Of a DNA stretch of 64,000 nt, positions 51,790 to 60,919 are shown piece after piece. The position numbers and the translations under genes were made by a program. Each line of letters opens with the position of its first letter. The stretch's first letter is position 1. Where the stretch lies: positions 104,904 to 168,903 of the forward strand of contig DLMH01000014.1 in NCBI GenBank assembly GCA_002478115.1, in the 5' to 3' direction. The notes under the pieces are model-generated. The model did no database searches and had not been told where the DNA came from. It saw nothing but the letters and a program-made list of their open reading frames with translations. The stretch comes from Candidatus Acidiferrum typicum (GTDB lineage: Bacteria > Acidobacteriota > Terriglobia > Acidiferrales > UBA7541).

Positions 51790-53231
51790 CAGTTCGTTTG
51801 AGCCCCGGTCGGAATTTGTCTTGCCGCCAATTTCTTTAGCAGTTTCTCGCACAAACCATCAAAGTTACCATTGGACATCACCAGCAGCAAATCGCCGGGG
51901 CGCGCTTCGGCGGCGAGAACGTCCGCGATGGCGTCCGCTCCCGGCAGAACGCGCGCGTCCTTGCCCAGGCTGCGAACGGCGGCAGCCACTGTTTCCGGGT
52001 CGAGCCGCTGCTCCTCGCCCAATTGTCCAGCGCGATGCACGCTGCCCAACAAGACGCGATCGCCCAGCGCCAGCGCCGGTGGCAGCGCGTCCTGAAAAAC
52101 GCGGCGCCGCATGGAATTCGATCGCGGCTCCAGAATCGCCCACAATCGCCGCCCCGGCCAGCGCAGGCGCGCTGCTTCGATTGTGGCGCGCACGGCCGTC
52201 GGGTGATGCGCAAAATCGTCCACCACCACGATGCCGTCCACCTCGTCTTTCACGTCCATGCGGCGCCGGACGCTGCGAAAGGATGCCAGCGCCTGTTGCA
52301 GGGCGTTGCGCCCGATTCCGCGCCCCTGTGCGACGACGAGCGCCGCCAACGCATTCAAAACGTTGTGGTGGCCGGTGGCAGCCAGGCGAAATTCGCCGTA
52401 GGCCTCGCCCTTGTATTTGACGCGGAATTTCATGCCGTCGCCGTCGGCTTGCACGTCCGTGGCGCTCCAGTCGTTGCCGCTTTCCAGGCCATACGTAATC
52501 ACGGGGCAAAAGGCTTTTTCCGTGGCCTGGCGCAGCGCTTCGCCGGCATCCGCATCGCCCCAGACGACGATGCGCCCGCGGCGCGGCACCAGATTCACCA
52601 GGCGGCGAAAGGCTAACTGGTAGGCGCCGAAATCGGCGTAAATATCGGCGTGATCGTATTCGAGCGAAGTGATGATCAGGTCGTCGGGATGGTAGTGGAA
52701 AAATTTCGCAGCTTTGTCCCAATACGCGGAATCGTACTCGTCGCCTTCCAGAATGAACTCTTCGCCGCCGCCAAGGCCGTAGCTTTTACCGAAGTTTTCG
52801 GCGACGCCGCCCACCAGGAAATTAGGCTTCTTCCCTGCCACCTGAAAAATCCACGCGAGCATGGCAGTGGTGGTCGTTTTTCCGTGTGTGCCGCTGACGA
52901 CGATAGAATGCTTTCCCGGCAGGAATTCCTCTTCAAGAATTTCGGGCAAGGAGTGGTATTTCAGCTTGCGGTCGAGCATCTCCTCCACTTCCACGTTGCC
53001 GCGAGAGATCGCGTTGCCCACCACCACGAGGTCGGGCGCGGGAGTAAGATTCGCCACGTCGAACTTGGCCGAGAACGGAATCCCCAGTGATTCGAGCAGC
53101 GTAGAGCCCGGCGGATAAACGCCCGCATCGGAGCCGGTCACGCGATGGCCGCGTTCGCGCAGCATTCCGGCGAGCGGCGCCATGGCCGAACCCCCAATCC
53201 CGATCATGTGGATGTGTTTTGCTTTGGCCAA
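51789..53231 (-). CDS. mpl: murein tripeptide ligase Mpl
   Basis: A 480-residue Mur-ligase-family enzyme that joins UDP-MurNAc with recycled L-Ala-gamma-D-Glu-meso-DAP tripeptide. It has the NAD-like N-terminus MIGIGGSAMAPLAGML, the P-loop SGTHGKTTTT (113-122), EGDEYDSAYWDK and EPRSNSMRRRVF, the last two typical of Mpl rather than MurC. Overlaps the M61 gene by one base; preceded by ldcA. The pair suits peptidoglycan recycling. Confidence 0.92.
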   Translation of the reverse strand: MAKAKHIHMIGIGGSAMAPLAGMLRERGHRVTGSDAGVYPPGSTLLESLGIPFSAKFDVANLTPAPDLVVVGNAISRGNVEVEEMLDRKLKYHSLPEILEEEFLPGKHSIVVSGTHGKTTTTAMLAWIFQVAGKKPNFLVGGVAENFGKSYGLGGGEEFILEGDEYDSAYWDKAAKFFHYHPDDLIITSLEYDHADIYADFGAYQLAFRRLVNLVPRRGRIVVWGDADAGEALRQATEKAFCPVITYGLESGNDWSATDVQADGDGMKFRVKYKGEAYGEFRLAATGHHNVLNALAALVVAQGRGIGRNALQQALASFRSVRRRMDVKDEVDGIVVVDDFAHHPTAVRATIEAARLRWPGRRLWAILEPRSNSMRRRVFQDALPPALALGDRVLLGSVHRAGQLGEEQRLDPETVAAAVRSLGKDARVLPGADAIADVLAAEARPGDLLLVMSNGNFDGLCEKLLKKLAARQIPTGAQTN

Positions 53232-53246
53232 CTAAGAATCCCCAGT

Positions 53247-54194
53247 TTATTCGACCACTGCCGGTTCCAGAATTTCCAGCGTACTCTCTCCCTTGGCATG
53301 CAGTTTTGCGCGCACGCCCAGCGGAATCGTAAGCATGGGCCGCTTGGTATGGCCGATGGGCGCGCCATAAACGATGGGAACACCGAGCGGCCCCAGAATT
53401 CGCTCGCAAATTTCGGCAATCGTGGGGCTGCCTGCCACAGGAGGATCACCATCTGGGAAGTCGCCCAGCACAACGCCATGCACGTCTTGCAATTTGCCCG
53501 CTTGCCACAAATGCCGCAGCGCGCGATCCACCTGATACGGCTTCATGCCGCGATCTTCCAGAACGAGAATGGCTCCCTGCGTGTCGGGATCCCAGCCCGT
53601 TCCAAGACTCGTTTGCAGCATCGTCAAGCAACCACCGACAAGTCGTCCGGTGGCGCTGCCGGAAGCCAGGCATTCAGCCTGAAGCGGTATCTTCCATCCA
53701 CGCTTTGTCTCGCTCACGGTTTGCCAGAATGAGATCACATCGTAGCCACAAGGTTCATTGGCGCCGTGATTGAAACCCGCGGCGACCATCGGACCGTAGA
53801 AGCCTGCCCAACTGCGCACCGCGTAAAGCAGCAGTTGAATGACGTTCAGGTCGCTGTAGCCGATGAGACACTTCGGGCCGAACAGTGACGTGCCCAATCT
53901 GAAATCAATGAGGTAGTTCGCTCCGTAACCCCCGCGCGTGGCTATCACACCGTCAATGCTTTTGTCATGAAACGGCTTGCGGAACTGCCGGACAAGCTCC
54001 TCGTGCCGCCCGGCGAAATAACCTTGCGACGAGAGCGGCGGCAACTCTTCCACCTGAAAGCCAAGCCGGCGAAGTTCCGCCATGCCCGCGGCAACAGCGG
54101 CAGGTTCCGCGGGAGACGATGGAGAAACGACGGCAATTCTGGAACCCTGACGGAGGGCCTTGGGCTTTTGCAGAAGTACAGAGCGGCGTTTCAT
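53247..54194 (-). CDS. ldcA: LD-carboxypeptidase (S66 family)
   Basis: A 315-residue serine peptidase that trims the terminal D-Ala from murein tetrapeptides, producing the tripeptide used by Mpl. The catalytic triad is seen as Ser114 (IGYSDLN), Glu213 (LVLEDRG) and His282 (APIGHTKRP). There is no signal peptide, as for the cytoplasmic enzyme. The 3' end is 15 bases from mpl; the start overlaps the mgtC-like gene by 4 bases. Confidence 0.92.
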   Translation of the reverse strand: MKRRSVLLQKPKALRQGSRIAVVSPSSPAEPAAVAAGMAELRRLGFQVEELPPLSSQGYFAGRHEELVRQFRKPFHDKSIDGVIATRGGYGANYLIDFRLGTSLFGPKCLIGYSDLNVIQLLLYAVRSWAGFYGPMVAAGFNHGANEPCGYDVISFWQTVSETKRGWKIPLQAECLASGSATGRLVGGCLTMLQTSLGTGWDPDTQGAILVLEDRGMKPYQVDRALRHLWQAGKLQDVHGVVLGDFPDGDPPVAGSPTIAEICERILGPLGVPIVYGAPIGHTKRPMLTIPLGVRAKLHAKGESTLEILEPAVVE

Positions 54195-54859
54195 TCGTGG
54201 CGGCCCTCGACCGGAACCACCTCGGTCACCACGCCTTGGCGGTTCAGTTGTTGCACGATTTGTTCCTGCTGGTGGACACTCACGTCCGCTTCAAATTCCA
54301 CAATGGAGTTCGTGCCCGCCATCGAGACACGAAAATGATTCATCGAAACTTTCAGGCTGGCCATCAGTCGCTGGATTTCCGTGGCGACATTCTCCGCGTG
54401 GCTGGTGGTAAAGCGGAACACCCTCACCCGGGCCTTCAGGTGCAGCTTCTCCGCGCCCCAGCCCAGCACCACCAGCGCAAACAACACGATCCCCGTGGCC
54501 GAAGCGGCGACTTTGTACATCCCTCCGCCTGCAGCCATGCCGATGGCTGCTTCCACAAAAATCGTCGCGGCGGTGGTCATCCCGAGGAGTCCCGCGTTGT
54601 CTTTCAGGATCGCGCCTGCGCCCAGGAAGCCGATGCCCTGCACGATGTTGGAAGCGATGCGCGTGCCGCTGGTGTCGCCCCACATACGCGCCAGTTCGTT
54701 GGAAAGTATGGTGAAGAGCGCCGTGGCCAGACACACGAACGCGCTCGTGCGGATCCCGGCGGGGCGGCGCCGCAGATCGCGCTCCACGCCAATGGCCACG
54801 CCCAGCCCGGCGGCGAAGAACATCCGTAGGAAAATTTCGTGAAAGGAAAGCATCCCCAA
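54191..54859 (-). CDS. MgtC/SapB family membrane protein
   Basis: A 222-residue protein with four or five N-terminal membrane segments and the family motifs GVAIGVERDLRRRPAGIRTSAFVCL and GIGFLGAGAILKD. The C-terminal cytoplasmic part is ACT-like (FRFTTSHAENVATEIQRLM). MgtC-like proteins relate to Mg2+ adaptation and ATP synthase control in some bacteria; here the role is unknown. Overlaps ldcA. Confidence 0.88.
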   Translation of the reverse strand: MGMLSFHEIFLRMFFAAGLGVAIGVERDLRRRPAGIRTSAFVCLATALFTILSNELARMWGDTSGTRIASNIVQGIGFLGAGAILKDNAGLLGMTTAATIFVEAAIGMAAGGGMYKVAASATGIVLFALVVLGWGAEKLHLKARVRVFRFTTSHAENVATEIQRLMASLKVSMNHFRVSMAGTNSIVEFEADVSVHQQEQIVQQLNRQGVVTEVVPVEGRHE

Positions 54860-54892
54860 ACGGCCCTGTCCGTTTCAAAGTGATTCTACTAT

Positions 54893-55801
54893 TTACAGTT
54901 TGAATTGCGTCAATTTCGAGAAGTGCCGTGCTCTGGCGTGTATCTCGCTCTTTTTCAGGTGCAGCAGCCGCTCCAGGCCGAATTTCTCCACGGCAAAGCT
55001 GCCCATCACGGAGCCGTACACCATCGCCCGTCGCAGCGCCGCGTCGTTGCTCCCGCCGCTGCCGGCCAGATAGCCCATGAAGCCGCCGGCAAAACTGTCG
55101 CCCGCGCCCGTGGGATCATGCGGCTCCTCGAGAGGAAAGGCCGGCACACAGAAGACGCCGTGCTTGTCCACGAGCATGGCGCCGTACTCGCCGCGTTTCA
55201 CCACCAGCGTGGAAGGCCCCATCTTGAAAATAGAGCGGGCGGCGCGCAGCAGGTTGTGCTCGCTGGAGAGCTGCCGCGTTTCCGAATCGTTGATCATCAG
55301 GATGTCCACGTGCTTCAGCGTCTCTCGCAATTCCGCGTTGCTGCGCTCGATCCAATAATTCATGGTGTCCATGGCGGCGAGTTTCGGCTTGCCCTTCACC
55401 TGGTGCAGCACGTCGCGCTGCAGGTCCGGCGCGATGTTCGCCAGGAAAACATATTTCGACGAGCGATATTTTTCCGGCAAGCGCGGTTTGAACTCCGCGA
55501 AAACGTTGAGATCCGTCGTCAGCGTCACGCGATCGTTCAGGTTTTCCGAGTAGCGTCCCGCCCAGAAGAAACACTTGCCGGGAGCGCGCTCCAAGCCCTC
55601 GATGTCAATCGCGCGGCTGCGGAACACGGCTTCATCTTTCTCGCTGAAATCGTCGCCCACAATAGCCACCAGGCTCACCGGCGTGAAAAACCGCGCGGCC
55701 ACGGCGAAATAGGTGGCGGCCCCGCCGAGCGTGCGGTCCACCTTCCCGTAAGGACTTTCCAGTGCATCGTAAGCAACCGAACCCACCACGAGTAGCGCCA
55801 C
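54893..55801 (-). CDS. PfkB family carbohydrate kinase
   Basis: A 302-residue ribokinase/PfkB-type kinase. It has an N-terminal VGSVAYDALESPYG, TLGGAATYFAVAAR, and the C-terminal signature DPTGAGDSFAGGF with the catalytic Asp235. The substrate is unknown; related acidobacterial genes are annotated as sugar kinases. It may be the first gene of the run ending at plsC. Confidence 0.88.
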   Translation of the reverse strand: MALLVVGSVAYDALESPYGKVDRTLGGAATYFAVAARFFTPVSLVAIVGDDFSEKDEAVFRSRAIDIEGLERAPGKCFFWAGRYSENLNDRVTLTTDLNVFAEFKPRLPEKYRSSKYVFLANIAPDLQRDVLHQVKGKPKLAAMDTMNYWIERSNAELRETLKHVDILMINDSETRQLSSEHNLLRAARSIFKMGPSTLVVKRGEYGAMLVDKHGVFCVPAFPLEEPHDPTGAGDSFAGGFMGYLAGSGGSNDAALRRAMVYGSVMGSFAVEKFGLERLLHLKKSEIHARARHFSKLTQFKL

Positions 55802-55865
55802 GTTGTTCTCCTATCCGCCTGCCAAAATAGTCCTATCCCGTCTGGGCTTCCTTCTTGCCGTCGTA

Positions 55866-55888
55866 GGGGTCCAGCACCGCTGGACCCC
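55866..55888. repeat. perfect hairpin between pfkB-type and mtnP genes
   Basis: GGGGTCCAGC-ACC-GCTGGACCCC, 10-bp arms with a 3-base loop. No T-run is evident, so it is placed with the repeats rather than the terminators. Confidence 0.6.
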
Positions 55889-55939
55889 ATTTAGGCAACT
55901 CGCATAGCATCCCGTCATTCCGAACTGCGTCTGCGGCGT

Positions 55940-56052
55940 GCGGGAAAATTCCCTTCTTTAGGAGGCCGGGGCTTCAGCCCCGGCGTAAAGCCCTCACAAC
56001 CACTGGGCTTTAGCCCCTGCAGAAAGTCTTTCCTGGGTTTTTCCGCAGCCTC
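55940..56052. repeat. dispersed repeat, family B copy 3
   Basis: GGAGGCCGGGGCTTCAGCCC, CGGCGTAAAG and GGGCTTTAGCCCCTGCAG, ending TTTTTCCGCAGCCTCC. It lies just past the mtnP stop, in the 258-base gap to the pfkB-type gene. Confidence 0.85.
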
Positions 56053-56059
56053 CTAGCCC

Positions 56060-56974
56060 CTAGGAAATGTACCTACCGATCAGCGCCGCGAGATTTTTCT
56101 TGGTTTTCGCGGGGATAACCTTGGGGTCCGTCAGCATTGCATGCGCCAGCGCCGAGCCGCACTTGCAACTGCGCGCGGCCGGCATGGTTTTGATCGCTTC
56201 ACGCAAGACGTTTTGCGCGTTGCTGGCATTCTGGTTAAGCGTCGCGATGATCTGCGCCACCGTAACCGAGTCGTGTTGCGGGTGCCAGCAATCGTAATCC
56301 GTGATCATGGCGATGGTGGCGTAGCACAGCTCGGCTTCGCGCGCCAGTTTGGCTTCGGTGACGTTGGTCATGCCGATCACCTCGAATTTCATGGCGCGAT
56401 GGAAGTTGGCCTCCGCAAGCGTCGAGAATTGCGGCCCTTCCATGCAGATGTAGGTGCCCCTGCGATGAACCGCCACGCCGGAAGAAACGCAGGCATCGGC
56501 CAGCACCAAGGACAGTTGCGCGCAGGTAGGCTTGTCAAACGTGACATGCGCCACCAGCCCATTTCCGAAGAACGTGGAGGCGCGGCCCTTGGTGCTGTCA
56601 AAAAACTGGTCGGGAACCAGAAACTCGCCGGGGCGCAATTCTTCCTGCAGCGATCCCACGGCGCTGACGGAGATGACGCGCTCCACGCCCAGCAGTTTCA
56701 TGGCGTAGATGTTGGCGCGAAAATTCACCTCACTGGGCAGCAGGCGATGCCCGCGTCCGTGGCGCGCCAGAAAGGCCACGCGCTTCCCTTCCAGCGTGCC
56801 GACAACAATGGCGTCCGAGGGATCGCCAAAGGGAGTCTTCACGCGGATCTCGCGCGCATCGGTAAGACCATTCATCCCGTACAGGCCGCTGCCGCCAATC
56901 ACGCCAATCTCCGCCACCGGGCCTTTTGCGCTGCCCCGCGCACTCTTCCCTTTCCCTTTTTTCTCGCGTGCCAT
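56060..56974 (-). CDS. mtnP: S-methyl-5'-thioadenosine phosphorylase
   Basis: A 304-residue purine-nucleoside-phosphorylase-family enzyme that splits methylthioadenosine in methionine salvage. Seen are IGVIGGSGLYG, the phosphate-binding LARHGRGHRLLPSEVNFRANIYAM, TYICMEGPQFSTLAEA and GMTNVTEAKLAREAELCYA. The N-terminal 20 residues are basic and low-complexity (KKGKGKSARGSAKG). It could also act on inosine or guanosine analogues. Confidence 0.92.
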   Translation of the reverse strand: MAREKKGKGKSARGSAKGPVAEIGVIGGSGLYGMNGLTDAREIRVKTPFGDPSDAIVVGTLEGKRVAFLARHGRGHRLLPSEVNFRANIYAMKLLGVERVISVSAVGSLQEELRPGEFLVPDQFFDSTKGRASTFFGNGLVAHVTFDKPTCAQLSLVLADACVSSGVAVHRRGTYICMEGPQFSTLAEANFHRAMKFEVIGMTNVTEAKLAREAELCYATIAMITDYDCWHPQHDSVTVAQIIATLNQNASNAQNVLREAIKTMPAARSCKCGSALAHAMLTDPKVIPAKTKKNLAALIGRYIS

Positions 56975-56995
56975 GCGTTTTTCTCCTGGGATTAC

Positions 56996-57274
56996 CTACC
57001 GGTTCAGGTCCACCGGCTCGATTTCGATTTTGTCATCCCGCTGGTGCAAAGTCGCCGCCGCAAAGTCCGGGTCATGCCCGAAAACGGTGATCCACCCTTC
57101 GCTCACCAGGCGCGGCACCCACTTGCGCTTGGTCTCCAGCGTCTGGAGCGGATACAGATCGTACCCCATGATCCAAGGCAAAGAAATATGGTGCCGCGTC
57201 GGGAGCAAATCTGCAACAAACGCAAGCCTCTTCCCGCCGCCCAACTACCTCACCTCAATCTCGCCAAAATGCAT
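56996..57274 (-). pseudogene. MBL-fold hydrolase remnant with large internal deletion
   Basis: Both ends of a metallo-beta-lactamase-fold gene seem to be left. At 57274 an ATG with AGAGGAG 6 bases upstream opens MHFGEIEVR, then an in-frame TAG (57247-57245) follows. In the same frame the C-terminal part continues as GGGKRLAFVADLLPT ... LPWIMGYDLYPLQTLETK ... GWITVFGHDPDF to 56996. The metal-binding HxHxDH core of about 200 residues is absent. The likely history is an internal deletion. A short separate protein from TTG at 57244 is possible but would lack the active site. Confidence 0.75.
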
Positions 57275-57339
57275 GAAGCTCCTCTGTCTTTTGTAGGGAT
57301 CGCCTTCTGAGGCGGTCCGCTCTTGGGTTTCTCCTCGTA

Positions 57340-57474
57340 GGGGCACGATATATCGTGCCCCCGGCCCGTCGCAGTCATCCCCTTTCCGTGTCATTCCGAC
57401 CGGAGCGGCCCGACTTTTTCCTTCCCGCCGTCTTTCGGCGGGTCGGGCCGCGCAGCGGAGGAATCGCGGCATGA
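57340..57474. repeat. palindrome and family A variant repeat
   Basis: A perfect 22-base palindrome, GGGGCACGATA/TATCGTGCCCC, lies at 57340-57361. From about 57390 follows a family A variant, CATTCCGACCGGAGCGGCC ... hairpin GGCCCGAC...GTCGGGCC ... GGAGGAATCG. A close copy of the variant is at 60797-60880. It lies between the pseudogene and meaB. Confidence 0.8.
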
Positions 57475-57502
57475 CCTCAGATTACAAGGCCATCGGCCCG
57501 CC

Positions 57503-58459
57503 TCACTCCCCCCCGCTCCCCTTCAATATCTCCCCCACCGCCGTAAACGGATCCTTCCTCCTCTCCGCCACCGCCGTGGCCAACTCGAGCAGTTTCGCCT
57601 CGCCCTCTTTCCCGCCCAGCACTTTTTCGAGCAAACGCGATTCCACCATCTCCACCAGGCGATTCTTCCAGTGCTCGACGTGCTTCTTCTGCCGTTCGCC
57701 GCTAGCCTCGAAATGTTTGCGGAATTTCCCAATAGTTTCGGCCAGCTCGGTAATTCCACGATTCTCCGTCGCCACCGTGCGCAGCACCGGCGGGCGCCAG
57801 CCATCGCGCGGCATCACCAGCGATAGCATGGCGTGGAGCTGCTCCTCGAGGCGGTCCGCGCCTTCGCGGTCCGCTTTGTTCAGCACGAAAATGTCGCCAA
57901 TCTCCATCAGCCCGGCCTTCATGTTCTGGATGTCGTCGCCCAGGCCGGGCACCAGCACCACCACCACGCAATCCGCCAGCCGCACGATATCAATTTCATC
58001 CTGCCCCACACCCACAGTTTCGATCAGCACCTGGCGCTTGCCTGCCGCATCCAGCAGCAGCGCCACCTCCGCGGTCGCCCGCGCCAGCCCGCCCAGAAAT
58101 CCGCGCGTGGCCATCGAGCGGATAAAAATGCCGCTATCGCCCGCGTGGCCCTGCATGCGTATGCGATCGCCCAAAATTGCGCCGCCAGAGTAGGGGCTGG
58201 TGGGATCCACGGCCACCACGCCAACGCGTTCCTCGCGCTTGCGATAGACCGCCGCCAGGCGATCCACCAGCGTGCTCTTGCCGGTCCCGGGCGCGCCCGT
58301 GATCCCCGTCAAGTAAGCCTGCCCCGTCGCGGGAAACACTTCCCGCAGCAATTCCTCCGCTTCGGGCGCGTGATTCTCAATCGCCGTGATCGCGCGCGAA
58401 ACCGCCCGCACGTCACCCGCGCGAACCTTCGCGGCCCACTCCTTAACGTTACGATGCAT
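57503..58459 (-). CDS. meaB: methylmalonyl-CoA mutase-associated GTPase MeaB
   Basis: A 318-residue G3E-family GTPase that protects or loads adenosylcobalamin in methylmalonyl-CoA mutase. The P-loop is GAPGTGKS at 55-62; further motifs are VVAVDPTSPYSGGAILGDRIRM, ETVGVGQ(DE) and NKAD. The start at 58459 (MHRNVKEWAAKVRAG) is chosen; the longer frame to 58555 is not supported. The mutase itself is not in the window. An ArgK-type annotation refers to the same family. Confidence 0.92.
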   Translation of the reverse strand: MHRNVKEWAAKVRAGDVRAVSRAITAIENHAPEAEELLREVFPATGQAYLTGITGAPGTGKSTLVDRLAAVYRKREERVGVVAVDPTSPYSGGAILGDRIRMQGHAGDSGIFIRSMATRGFLGGLARATAEVALLLDAAGKRQVLIETVGVGQDEIDIVRLADCVVVVLVPGLGDDIQNMKAGLMEIGDIFVLNKADREGADRLEEQLHAMLSLVMPRDGWRPPVLRTVATENRGITELAETIGKFRKHFEASGERQKKHVEHWKNRLVEMVESRLLEKVLGGKEGEAKLLELATAVAERRKDPFTAVGEILKGSGGE

Positions 58460-58597
58460 GTGTTCCTGTTGAATCGGCTGAAGCGCGCTGCGACATCCCC
58501 CTATTATTTCCTGCCCGGGGCCATCCGCCAAGCGAAACCCCATGGCACTGTCCAAACCGCTTGCCAGAACACGTGGCCTCAGATAGATTCTGCCTAA

Positions 58598-59458
58598 ATG
58601 GTCAACCTCGAACTATCAAAGGTACTGCCCACGCGCCCGTACGCGCTCCTGGCAGCCTTTTTACCCGGCTTGTTCTTCGAGACCTCTATCCTCCTTGCCA
58701 ACCCGGACCTCGTCTCTCGACTCATCGCAAATCTGCAAAAGAGCTTCCCCACTAACCTCTACACACTCCTCGATACCCGCCTGTTCCTAGCGCTCGCAAT
58801 CGGAATCAGCCTGTTCCTAGCATTTGTCATCGGCGACGGTTTCATGCTGTTGGTCACATTCATTCAGTACATCTTCGCCCGCGTCTACAGGCTACTCAGA
58901 TTCGCCTGGAGGCATATGTGCGGGTGGCCGCTCCTTCCCCTTTTGCAGTGGGCTATCATGCATCCCACCTGGAGACGACCGTGGCTCACTCGACTCAGCA
59001 AGCGCATGTCTGACACGTCACAGGATTTCACCGCACATCAGGCGGCAGTGCAAGGCTGCTGGGGAAGGATCGCAAGACAGCTCCTGAAGTCACGCTATGG
59101 AATCAACCCCAACGAATTCGCAGAAGACGAATGGCCCGTCCTCTTCTGGACCCTGGCGACTCCGAAGCGTTGGGAGGTGCGCGGTGACCTGTCAATGATC
59201 GCCTCCCACGCCTGCGGCTGGTCCGGCCTCGCGGCAATTCTGCTCGCCCCTGCACTTCGCAATGGCTACTATTTCACATTCTCCCTCTTCTTGATCCTGA
59301 GCGGCCTCATCCACGACTTCTACTTGATCCAGAGGAACTTCGACCCGACGAGCGCAGGCTACGTGAACGTACGCGCGACGCTTCGAGCATTTCCCAAGCC
59401 GCCAGCGCAAAAGCCGCACGACGACGCTGAGCTCGAGGAAAACGCCGACGAGGACTAG
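58598..59458 (+). CDS. uncharacterised membrane protein
   Basis: A 286-residue protein with hydrophobic segments near 15-32 (YALLAAFLPGLFFETSILLA), 62-95 and 205-240, and a soluble middle of about 100 residues containing FAEDEWPVLFWTLATPKRWEV. The C-terminal tail is acidic (DDAELEENADED). No family is recognised. Base composition is less GC-rich than in the neighbours, which may point to acquisition. It is divergent from meaB. Confidence 0.65.
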   Translation: MVNLELSKVLPTRPYALLAAFLPGLFFETSILLANPDLVSRLIANLQKSFPTNLYTLLDTRLFLALAIGISLFLAFVIGDGFMLLVTFIQYIFARVYRLLRFAWRHMCGWPLLPLLQWAIMHPTWRRPWLTRLSKRMSDTSQDFTAHQAAVQGCWGRIARQLLKSRYGINPNEFAEDEWPVLFWTLATPKRWEVRGDLSMIASHACGWSGLAAILLAPALRNGYYFTFSLFLILSGLIHDFYLIQRNFDPTSAGYVNVRATLRAFPKPPAQKPHDDAELEENADED

Positions 59459-59506
59459 CCTTGTGCGCCCACGCGCAGTCCCACACCTGAGAAATAGGTA
59501 TGCTCT

Positions 59507-60655
59507 TTAAGCCCTGCCGAGCAGTTGCCGCGCAATCACCAGCCGCTGGATCTCGCTGGTGCCCTCTCCAATCGTGCACAGCTTGACGTCGCGGTAAAAC
59601 TTCTCCGCGGGGTAATCCTTGATGAAGCCGTAGCCGCCGTGGATTTGCACGCATTCGTTGGCCACGCGCACGGCCACTTCGCTGGCAAACAGCTTCGCCA
59701 TGCTGGATTCGCGGGTGAACCGCGCATCCTTGCGGTCGGCCAGCCACGCCGCCTGATACACCAGCAGGCGCGCGGCTTCCACTTCCGTGGCCATGTCCGC
59801 CAGCTTGAACTGTATGGCCTGAAATTCGCTGATGGTCTTGCCAAACTGCTTGCGCTGCTTGGCGTAGCGCGTGGCCGCTTCCAGCGCGCCCTGCGCCATG
59901 CCCAACGCCAGCGCGGCAATCGAGATGCGCCCGCCATCCAGAATCTTCAGGCTGCTAATGAACCCTTCGCCCTCCGCGCCAAGCAAATTCTCCTCCGGCA
60001 CGCGGCAATCGCTGAAGATCACTTCGGAAGTATCGCTGGCGCGCATGCCCAGCTTGTTTTCTTTCTTCCCCGGCCGGAAGCCCGCCATGCCCTTTTCAAG
60101 AATAAACGCGCTGATGCCGTGGGATTCCTTTCGCTTGTCCGTGACCGCCATGGCCACGCAGGTATCGGCGAAGCGTCCGTTGGTGGTGAACGTCTTCGCG
60201 CCGTTCAGCACCCAGTGCTTGCCGTCGCGCACAGCGGTAGTCCGCGTCCCACCCGCGTCGGACCCCGCCTCTGGCTCCGTCAACGACCACGCGCCAAGTT
60301 TCTTCCCCTGCGCCAGCGGCACCAGGTACTTGCGCTTCTGCTCTTCGTTCCCGAATTTGTAAATGTGATTGCTGCAGAGCGAATTGTGCGCCGCCACGGT
60401 CAACCCGATCGCGCCATCCACGCGCGAGAGTTCCTCGACCACGGTCGCGTATTCCAGGTAGCCCAGACCCGCGCCGCCGTATTCTTCCGGAAAAATGACG
60501 CCGAGCAGGCCCATCTCCGCGAGCTTGGGCAGGAGTTCCTGCGGGAAGTGCGACGCCTCATCCCATTCCAGAACGTGCGGCGCAATCTCCCCTTCGGCAA
60601 ATTCGCGCACGCTCTTGCGCAAATGCTTCTGTTCATCGCTAAAGGTAAAATCCAC
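59507..60655 (-). CDS. acyl-CoA dehydrogenase
   Basis: A 382-residue FAD enzyme of the acyl-CoA dehydrogenase family. It has the N-terminal helical domain, the FAD/substrate segment [19 protein letters not shown], the family signature near [29 protein letters not shown], and the catalytic Glu364 in [14 protein letters not shown]. Chain-length specificity is not clear; it is short/medium-chain-like. Near meaB, which suits fatty-acid or propionate metabolism, though the genes are not in one operon. Confidence 0.92.
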   Translation of the reverse strand: MDFTFSDEQKHLRKSVREFAEGEIAPHVLEWDEASHFPQELLPKLAEMGLLGVIFPEEYGGAGLGYLEYATVVEELSRVDGAIGLTVAAHNSLCSNHIYKFGNEEQKRKYLVPLAQGKKLGAWSLTEPEAGSDAGGTRTTAVRDGKHWVLNGAKTFTTNGRFADTCVAMAVTDKRKESHGISAFILEKGMAGFRPGKKENKLGMRASDTSEVIFSDCRVPEENLLGAEGEGFISSLKILDGGRISIAALALGMAQGALEAATRYAKQRKQFGKTISEFQAIQFKLADMATEVEAARLLVYQAAWLADRKDARFTRESSMAKLFASEVAVRVANECVQIHGGYGFIKDYPAEKFYRDVKLCTIGEGTSEIQRLVIARQLLGRA

Positions 60656-60796
60656 GCGGGCGTCACCTCACCATTCTTCTAATGCACTCCAAAAGTTTAT
60701 CTTATACCGAAGAATCCCGCACCCCACCGTCACCAATCCCGCAACCCGCCTTGTGGAAACAGCGCTACGCCGCTACCACCCCACCAAACACAATCT

Positions 60797-60880
60797 GTCA
60801 TTCCGACCGGAGCGGCCCGACCTTCTCTTTCGCGCCGTCTTCCGGCGCGTCGGGCCGCGTAGTGGAGGAATCGTGGCACC
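60797..60880. repeat. family A variant repeat, second copy
   Basis: CATTCCGACCGGAGCGGCC, hairpin with GCGCCGTCTTCCGGCGCG, GGGCCGCG and GGAGGAATCG, a close copy of 57390-57474. It lies between the acyl-CoA dehydrogenase and GIY-YIG genes. Confidence 0.85.
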
Positions 60881-60919
60881 CCTTCCACTCTAACCGCCGC
60901 CCTGCCATACTAACCATCT

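Noticed and set aside
57245-57472. Possible small gene upstream of the MBL remnant
   Set aside because: Arg-rich frame mostly within repeat DNA. Only its last nine codons (MHFGEIEVR) look genuine, and they belong to the pseudogene start.
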